NCBI GenBank assembly: GCA_012522705.1
Contig: JAAYJY010000294.1
Location: forward strand, 1-9,960
Length of the DNA: 9,960 nucleotides
Direction: 5' to 3'
Source of the DNA: Syntrophomonadaceae bacterium
GTDB lineage: Bacteria > Bacillota > Syntrophomonadia > Syntrophomonadales > Syntrophomonadaceae
The position numbers and the translations under genes are program-made. Positions 6,177 to 9,960 of this stretch are shown here, in pieces (position 1 is the stretch's first letter; the number at the start of each line of letters is the position of its first letter). The notes beneath the pieces were generated by a model. That model did no database searches, was not told where the DNA came from, and was given only the letters and a program-made list of their open reading frames with translations.

Positions 6177-7529
6177 TTATCCTTGGGCCTGCATGATGGC
6201 TTCGCTGATCTCAGCGATCACTTCCTCCAGCAAATATTGTCTCGGCCCCTGAGCCATAATCCGAACCAACGGCTCGGTACCGGAAGGGCGCACCACCAAT
6301 TTGCCCATTTCGCCAAGTTTGGTTTCGGCCCTGCCCAGAGCGGCCGTGACCAGCTCATGGGACAGGATGGTCTCCTTGTCTTCGAGCCTTATATTTACCA
6401 GCATCTGGGGCAGCTTTTCCATCTCCCGGGTCAGCATCGACAGGGGCAGCCCGGTCCTTTTCATCACTTCCACCAGCTTGAGCGAGGTCAGCAGACCGTC
6501 GCCGGTAGTGGCGTGTTCAAGGAATATGACGTGCCCGGACTGTTCACCCCCAAGGATGGCACCGGTCTCCTTCATCTTTTCCAATACATAGCGGTCCCCC
6601 ACCTTGCAGCTTTCCACCAGGACACTCTCCCGCCGCAAGGCGATATCCAGACCTATGTTGCTCATCACGGTGGCCACCACCGTAGGAGGATTGAGAAGTC
6701 CCCGCCGGCGCAGATCCAGAGCGCATATGACCATCAGCTGATCGCCGTCGGTCTCGTTGCCAAACTCATCCACCACGATGCAGCGGTCGGCATCCCCATC
6801 ATAGGCTATTCCCACATCGGCCTTAAAATGAACCACTGCCGCCCGCAAACCCTCGGTATAGGTGGAACCGCAGCGGTCATTGATATTGATCCCATTAGGG
6901 GTGTTGTTGATGGCTATCACCCGCGCCCCCAAACGGCTCCACAGACGGGGTCCGGCCTTGTAGGCCGCCCCGTTGGCACAGTCTACCACCACCGTCAGAT
7001 CGGTAAGTTTATCATTGCCGGTATAGCAACCAACCAGATAGTCCAGGTACCGGTTCAGAGCTTCTTCCACGTCATAGACCCGACCTACCTCTTCCCCCAC
7101 TGGACGGCTCAGGTCGGCGGTGCTTTTAAGCACCAGACTCTCAATCTGTTCCTCTATCTCATCCGGGAGCTTGTAGCCGTTGGGGCCGAAAAATTTTATG
7201 CCATTATCCGGTACCGGGTTGTGCGAGGCGGATATCACAACTCCGCAGGATGCTTGGTACAACTGGGTGAGATAGGCCACTCCCGGTGTAGGTATTATCC
7301 CCGCGGTCAGGACATCGGCACCGGTCGAACAGATGCCGGCAATCAAAGCCGCCTCCAACATGTCACCAGATATCCGGGTGTCCTTCCCCACCAGAATCCG
7401 CGGCCGGATGGCAGTGTCCTGTAAAGCCAGCACGTAGCTGCCCGCCCTACCCAGTTTATAAGCCAACTCCGGCGTTAATTCAGTATTCGCGATGCCTCTA
7501 ACCCCATCAGTTCCAAACAACTCTCCCAT
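6177..7529 (-). CDS. glmM: Phosphoglucosamine mutase
   Basis: GlmM converts glucosamine-6-phosphate to glucosamine-1-phosphate, the step before UDP-GlcNAc and peptidoglycan. The 450-residue chain is full length. It starts with the family signature GELFGTDGVRG, has the phosphoserine loop ISASHNP with catalytic S102, the Mg-binding DGDADR with D244, D246 and D248, the sugar-binding GGEQSGH at 326-332, and the phosphate-binding RPSGTEP near the C-terminus. ATG 7527-7529 is the start, with GGAGG 8 bases upstream; the frame continues to 7625 but that extension has no homology. The gene lies downstream of cdaA-cdaR as in many Firmicutes, yet it has its own candidate promoter. In other Firmicutes GlmM binds CdaA and lowers c-di-AMP synthesis. 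After the stop there is a hairpin region (CGGCTG/CAGCCG, 6130-6164) without a U-run. Confidence 0.98.
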   Translation of the reverse strand: MGELFGTDGVRGIANTELTPELAYKLGRAGSYVLALQDTAIRPRILVGKDTRISGDMLEAALIAGICSTGADVLTAGIIPTPGVAYLTQLYQASCGVVISASHNPVPDNGIKFFGPNGYKLPDEIEEQIESLVLKSTADLSRPVGEEVGRVYDVEEALNRYLDYLVGCYTGNDKLTDLTVVVDCANGAAYKAGPRLWSRLGARVIAINNTPNGININDRCGSTYTEGLRAAVVHFKADVGIAYDGDADRCIVVDEFGNETDGDQLMVICALDLRRRGLLNPPTVVATVMSNIGLDIALRRESVLVESCKVGDRYVLEKMKETGAILGGEQSGHVIFLEHATTGDGLLTSLKLVEVMKRTGLPLSMLTREMEKLPQMLVNIRLEDKETILSHELVTAALGRAETKLGEMGKLVVRPSGTEPLVRIMAQGPRQYLLEEVIAEISEAIMQAQG

Positions 7530-7650
7530 GTAAAATACCTCCACCTGCATTTTCAAGAATACTTGCTGCTTGCTATCGCCCCCCTCGCGCCCCTGCCCGG
7601 TCGTCCAGGATGGCGGCGGGACCACCGCATTCTATTGCGATGTTCTATTT

Positions 7651-7678
7651 ATTATGCTTTTTAACCACACTATGTTAA
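7651..7678 (-). promoter_or_regulatory. glmM: Sigma-A-like promoter for glmM
   Basis: On the minus strand TTAACA (7673-7678) and CATAAT (7651-7656) are separated by 16 bases, each matching consensus at five of six positions, inside an AT-rich patch. The expected start near 7644 gives a GC-rich leader of about 115 nt containing a 6-bp GCGGTG/CGCCGC hairpin before the glmM ribosome binding site. Confidence 0.6.
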
Positions 7679-7746
7679 CACAACTGTCCAACCGGTAAAA
7701 GCACTGGGAAATACCCTGGCAATGCTAGTAAAAAATCTTCTACAAA

Positions 7747-7790
7747 CCATAGTCTACCTTGAAATCTGATTTTCTGGTAGTCCATTATGG
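7747..7790. repeat. Interrupted inverted repeat between cdaR and glmM
   Basis: CCATAGTCTACC at 7747-7758 is the inverse of GGTAGTCCATTATGG at 7776-7790 apart from a 2- versus 5-base internal loop, giving two 5-bp stem segments. On the minus strand it is followed by TTTGT and, 13 bases on, a TTTTTT run. It may help termination of cdaR transcripts or be a binding site upstream of the glmM promoter. Confidence 0.45.
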
Positions 7791-7795
7791 CCATT

Positions 7796-7831
7796 ATAAA
7801 GCGCTCAGCCCGCCAAATACGAACTGGGCGC
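7796..7831 (-). terminator. Candidate terminator after cdaR
   Basis: On the minus strand GCGCCCAG pairs with CTGAGCGC (one C-A mismatch) over a 15-base loop and is followed by TTTAT. It begins 15 bases after the cdaR stop. The U-run is short, so termination may be partial. Confidence 0.4.
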
Positions 7832-7845
7832 ATCTTGGCCGCCGA

Positions 7846-8778
7846 TCAGGGCAACTGTAGGTCATCAGTCGGCGGTGAAGCTATCTTCACCAGGACATTG
7901 ACCCGGGCTGGCACCATCGATACCCCTTCCGGCTGAACCAGCTCCACCAATTGAGTAAAGTCTTCGGTGCGGTCAGTTATATCGATAGGGGTGGTGACCA
8001 CCTCTTTTAGACTCTCGACCTGGGCCTGATCTCCCAGAATGGTAACCTGGGCCGGTTCGATGACCGTTTCTCCGGTTATATAACCAGGTGTGATGACGCC
8101 GGTAAACCGGGGCACCACCGCCACCTTTTTGCTCAGCTGGGCTTTCTCCACCACCACATAAGCATTGATAACCGGCGGCACGATCTCGACCCCCTGAGTT
8201 ACAACATTACCGTTAGCATCGCGGGCTTCCAGTTCCGGTTTAAGCATGGCTATATCCAAGACTTCGGCCAGTCTTACCGGCGCCACTACCGAAGCTACCC
8301 GGCCTATGGCTTCCGCATCACCCTTAATAACACAACGATCGGGAGAGAGCAAGACCTGGGTGACATCATAACCAGGCTGGGGACTTTGCCGGATTTCATG
8401 CCGGATGGGGATAACTCGTTCTCCCAGGGATTCCAGGGTGATTTGCACCTGGGTGGGCTGCACCGACGTGAATACCGCACCCTTCACATCAGCCAGCCTG
8501 ACCGGCACCTGATACACCCCTTTGCTGTAACCGGCCAGGTCAATATAGGCCTGGATATCAGAGGCTCCCCCGGTAGCTCCCCATATCCGCACCGAAACCT
8601 CTTCTGGTCCGCTGACATTGAGCCCCGCCGGAACATTATGATACTGCAGAGCAACGGCGGTGGTCTTGCCGGCCGAGGTGACATCCCCCTGGTTGACCAC
8701 ATAGAACCATAGCAGGAGGGCCATTAAAAATGAAGCTGCCCGCAGCCAGTTCTTATTCCTCGCTGACTTTTCGGCCAT
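7846..8778 (-). CDS. cdaR: YbbR-domain protein, CdaA regulator CdaR
   Basis: The product has 310 residues: a short basic N-terminus, one membrane anchor at about 12-28 (WLRAASFLMALLLWFYVV), then an extracellular part made of three YbbR-like repeats at about 38-116, 120-212 and 217-300. YbbR proteins bind CdaA and tune c-di-AMP production. The chain is shorter than the B. subtilis protein, which as I recall has four repeats, so one repeat fewer is likely. ATG 8776-8778 is the start, with GGAGG 7 bases upstream; the 55-codon extension to 8943 is the antisense-free shadow of cdaA read in another frame. The start lies inside the end of cdaA (26-bp overlap), pointing to translational coupling and roughly matched synthesis of the two partners. 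Confidence 0.94.
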   Translation of the reverse strand: MAEKSARNKNWLRAASFLMALLLWFYVVNQGDVTSAGKTTAVALQYHNVPAGLNVSGPEEVSVRIWGATGGASDIQAYIDLAGYSKGVYQVPVRLADVKGAVFTSVQPTQVQITLESLGERVIPIRHEIRQSPQPGYDVTQVLLSPDRCVIKGDAEAIGRVASVVAPVRLAEVLDIAMLKPELEARDANGNVVTQGVEIVPPVINAYVVVEKAQLSKKVAVVPRFTGVITPGYITGETVIEPAQVTILGDQAQVESLKEVVTTPIDITDRTEDFTQLVELVQPEGVSMVPARVNVLVKIASPPTDDLQLP

Positions 8779-9604
8779 GGGGCGTCCTCCTCTTCCAAAC
8801 TCTTTCCGGCGCAACTGCCGGGGAGACCAGCTCAACCTCCAGGATGTCCTGCAGGGATTTCTCATCCAGGTATCGGACCAGCCGTCCCCCCCGGGCCACC
8901 GAAATAGTACCGGTCTCCTCGGAAACAACGACCGCGATGGCATCGGACACCTCGGATATGCCCAGTCCGGCCCGATGGCGGGTGCCCAAATTGGGGTCCA
9001 CGGCCGGATTGGTGCTCAGAGGCAGGAAGCAGGCCGCACTCTGTATGCGGCCGCCCTTGATTACTACCGCCCCATCGTGCAAAGGAGTATTGGGGATGAA
9101 TATATTGATAAGCAGCCCCGCTGAAACCAGCGAGTCCATTCTGGTTCCGCTGTCCAGGTATTCATCGATATCGGTGTCCCTCACCAGGATCAGCAACACC
9201 CCGATCTTGTCCCGGGCCAACACTTTTACGGCGGTGATGATTTCATGAATGAGTAAACGGTTCTGGTCCGGATCGCGGCTGCCGTGGTAGCTCTTGAGGA
9301 ATTTGCCCTGCCCCAGCTGTTCCAGGAATCGGCGCAATTCAGGTTGAAAAACGATGGGCAAAGCTATGGCCAGGACTATCCAAATTTTCTCCAGCAGCCA
9401 GTCGAGCAGATCGAATTGCAGAAAGGCGGCCGCCGCGGAGATAAGCACGAGGACGATTACCCCTTTGAGCAGTTGTTCGGCGCGGCTGCCCTGGATCAAC
9501 CCCAACAGGCGGTAGAATATGTAGGCCACGATAGTAATGTCGACCAGACTGCGAACCACGTCCCAAGGACTGGCGAAAACCCCGGTCAAGATGGACAAAT
9601 CCAA
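8753..9604 (-). CDS. cdaA: Membrane diadenylate cyclase
   Basis: CdaA makes cyclic di-AMP from two ATP and is the main c-di-AMP source in most Firmicutes, controlling potassium, osmolyte and wall homeostasis. The 283-residue chain has three membrane helices at about 20-37, 45-62 and 68-86, a linker with the conserved FQPELRRFLEQLGQG, and a cytoplasmic DAC domain with the two catalytic motifs intact: DGA at 177-179 and GTRHR at 207-211, followed by GISE. The start is TTG 9602-9604, preceded at 8 bases by GAGGGGG (9613-9619); family homology to the first helix supports it. The C-terminal tail after residue 255 is variable and basic. It is the first gene of the cdaA-cdaR pair and has a structured leader upstream. 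Confidence 0.96.
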   Translation of the reverse strand: MDLSILTGVFASPWDVVRSLVDITIVAYIFYRLLGLIQGSRAEQLLKGVIVLVLISAAAAFLQFDLLDWLLEKIWIVLAIALPIVFQPELRRFLEQLGQGKFLKSYHGSRDPDQNRLLIHEIITAVKVLARDKIGVLLILVRDTDIDEYLDSGTRMDSLVSAGLLINIFIPNTPLHDGAVVIKGGRIQSAACFLPLSTNPAVDPNLGTRHRAGLGISEVSDAIAVVVSEETGTISVARGGRLVRYLDEKSLQDILEVELVSPAVAPERVWKRRTPHGRKVSEE

Positions 9605-9625
9605 CTAATAATCCCCCTCGGTGAT

Positions 9626-9699
9626 TTGAGAATATTTGCTCAAGCCTCTGCCTGCCATCTGGATTCAACCTATCCGTGGCAGGCGAAAAATCCCTGCCA
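9626..9699 (-). promoter_or_regulatory. cdaA: Leader of cdaA with mutually exclusive hairpins
   Basis: On the minus strand TGGCAGG (9693-9699), CCTGCCA (9677-9683) and TGGCAGG (9651-9657) occur in that order. The middle word can pair with the first (7 bp, 9-base loop) or with the third (8 bp with one extra G-C pair, plus an inner GGAT/ATCC stem). A third hairpin TTGAG/CTCAA (9626-9643) follows just before the cdaA ribosome binding site. The layout resembles an attenuator or a translational switch, but no known riboswitch consensus is recognised. Confidence 0.45.
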
Positions 9700-9960
9700 T
9701 TAATGTTTACGAAAAATCGATCCGCCAACCGGATAAGGTATACGAATACATAAATATTTTGGGTTGTCTGTGGCTGGAGCCGACAGTAACCGTCGTTGCG
9801 GCCGGCATGGCCTTGCCCCTCAATAACGTATAACCCCAATGTCCGCATGGGACCGGACTAATGCCCAGACCAAGTCAGTCGGGCGCTCACATTAAAAGTA
9901 ATGGAAGACCGCCAAGATGCCTGATTGCAGTCTGATTACCCCTCGTGCTCCGGTCAGTAC
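9700..9960. other. Sequence upstream of cdaA with no supported gene
   Basis: I see no gene here and no convincing sigma-A promoter. A minus-strand frame starting at 9848 runs through this stretch into cdaA in another frame and has no recognisable motif. A 9-base word CGAAAAATC occurs at 9684-9692 and again at 9710-9718, 26 bases apart, and could be a paired binding site. The cdaA promoter is either here in weak form or beyond the window edge. Confidence 0.4.

Noticed and set aside
6183..7424. Plus-strand open frame of 413 codons
   Set aside because: It is exactly antisense to glmM, whose motifs are all intact, and its translation is a His/Gln/Pro-rich shadow.
9339..9848. Minus-strand frame of 169 codons overlapping cdaA
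   Set aside because: More than half lies inside cdaA in a different frame, and the remaining part covers the hairpin-rich leader with no recognisable domain.

Overview
The window looks like part of a chromosome from an anaerobic Firmicute of the class Clostridia. This rests on family content and gene order (cdaA-cdaR-glmM, an EFR1-type flavodoxin/ferredoxin protein), purine-rich Shine-Dalgarno sites, TTG starts and moderately high GC. The genus cannot be named from the sequence alone. Every gene I can support lies on the minus strand, so transcription runs from the right edge to the left edge. All long plus-strand frames are shadows.

Right part (6177-9960): the c-di-AMP/cell-wall locus. cdaA (membrane diadenylate cyclase) overlaps cdaR (YbbR-domain regulator) by 26 bp. 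A 316-bp gap with hairpins and a good sigma-A-like promoter follows, then glmM (phosphoglucosamine mutase). CdaA makes c-di-AMP, CdaR modulates CdaA, and GlmM makes glucosamine-1-phosphate for peptidoglycan and is known in other Firmicutes to inhibit CdaA. The cdaA leader contains three copies of one 7-base word that allow two mutually exclusive hairpins.

Middle (4797-5927): a hotdog-fold thioesterase, then about 660 bp without a protein gene. This gap holds the most unusual signal of the window: a promoter (5299-5327), about 420 nt of purine-rich hairpin-dense sequence, and a strong terminator hairpin (4875-4924), all on the minus strand. It looks like an independent structured noncoding RNA of a family I do not recognise.

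Left part (44-4797): four separately spaced genes, namely a YjbQ/UPF0047 protein, an EFR1-type flavodoxin plus 2[4Fe-4S] protein, an MBL-fold hydrolase, and a cation diffusion facilitator with an Asn/Asp/Asp/Asp membrane metal site. Promoters or terminators between several of them suggest short transcription units. At the far left is a small cysteine-motif gene that reads as one protein only if a one-base frameshift is allowed.
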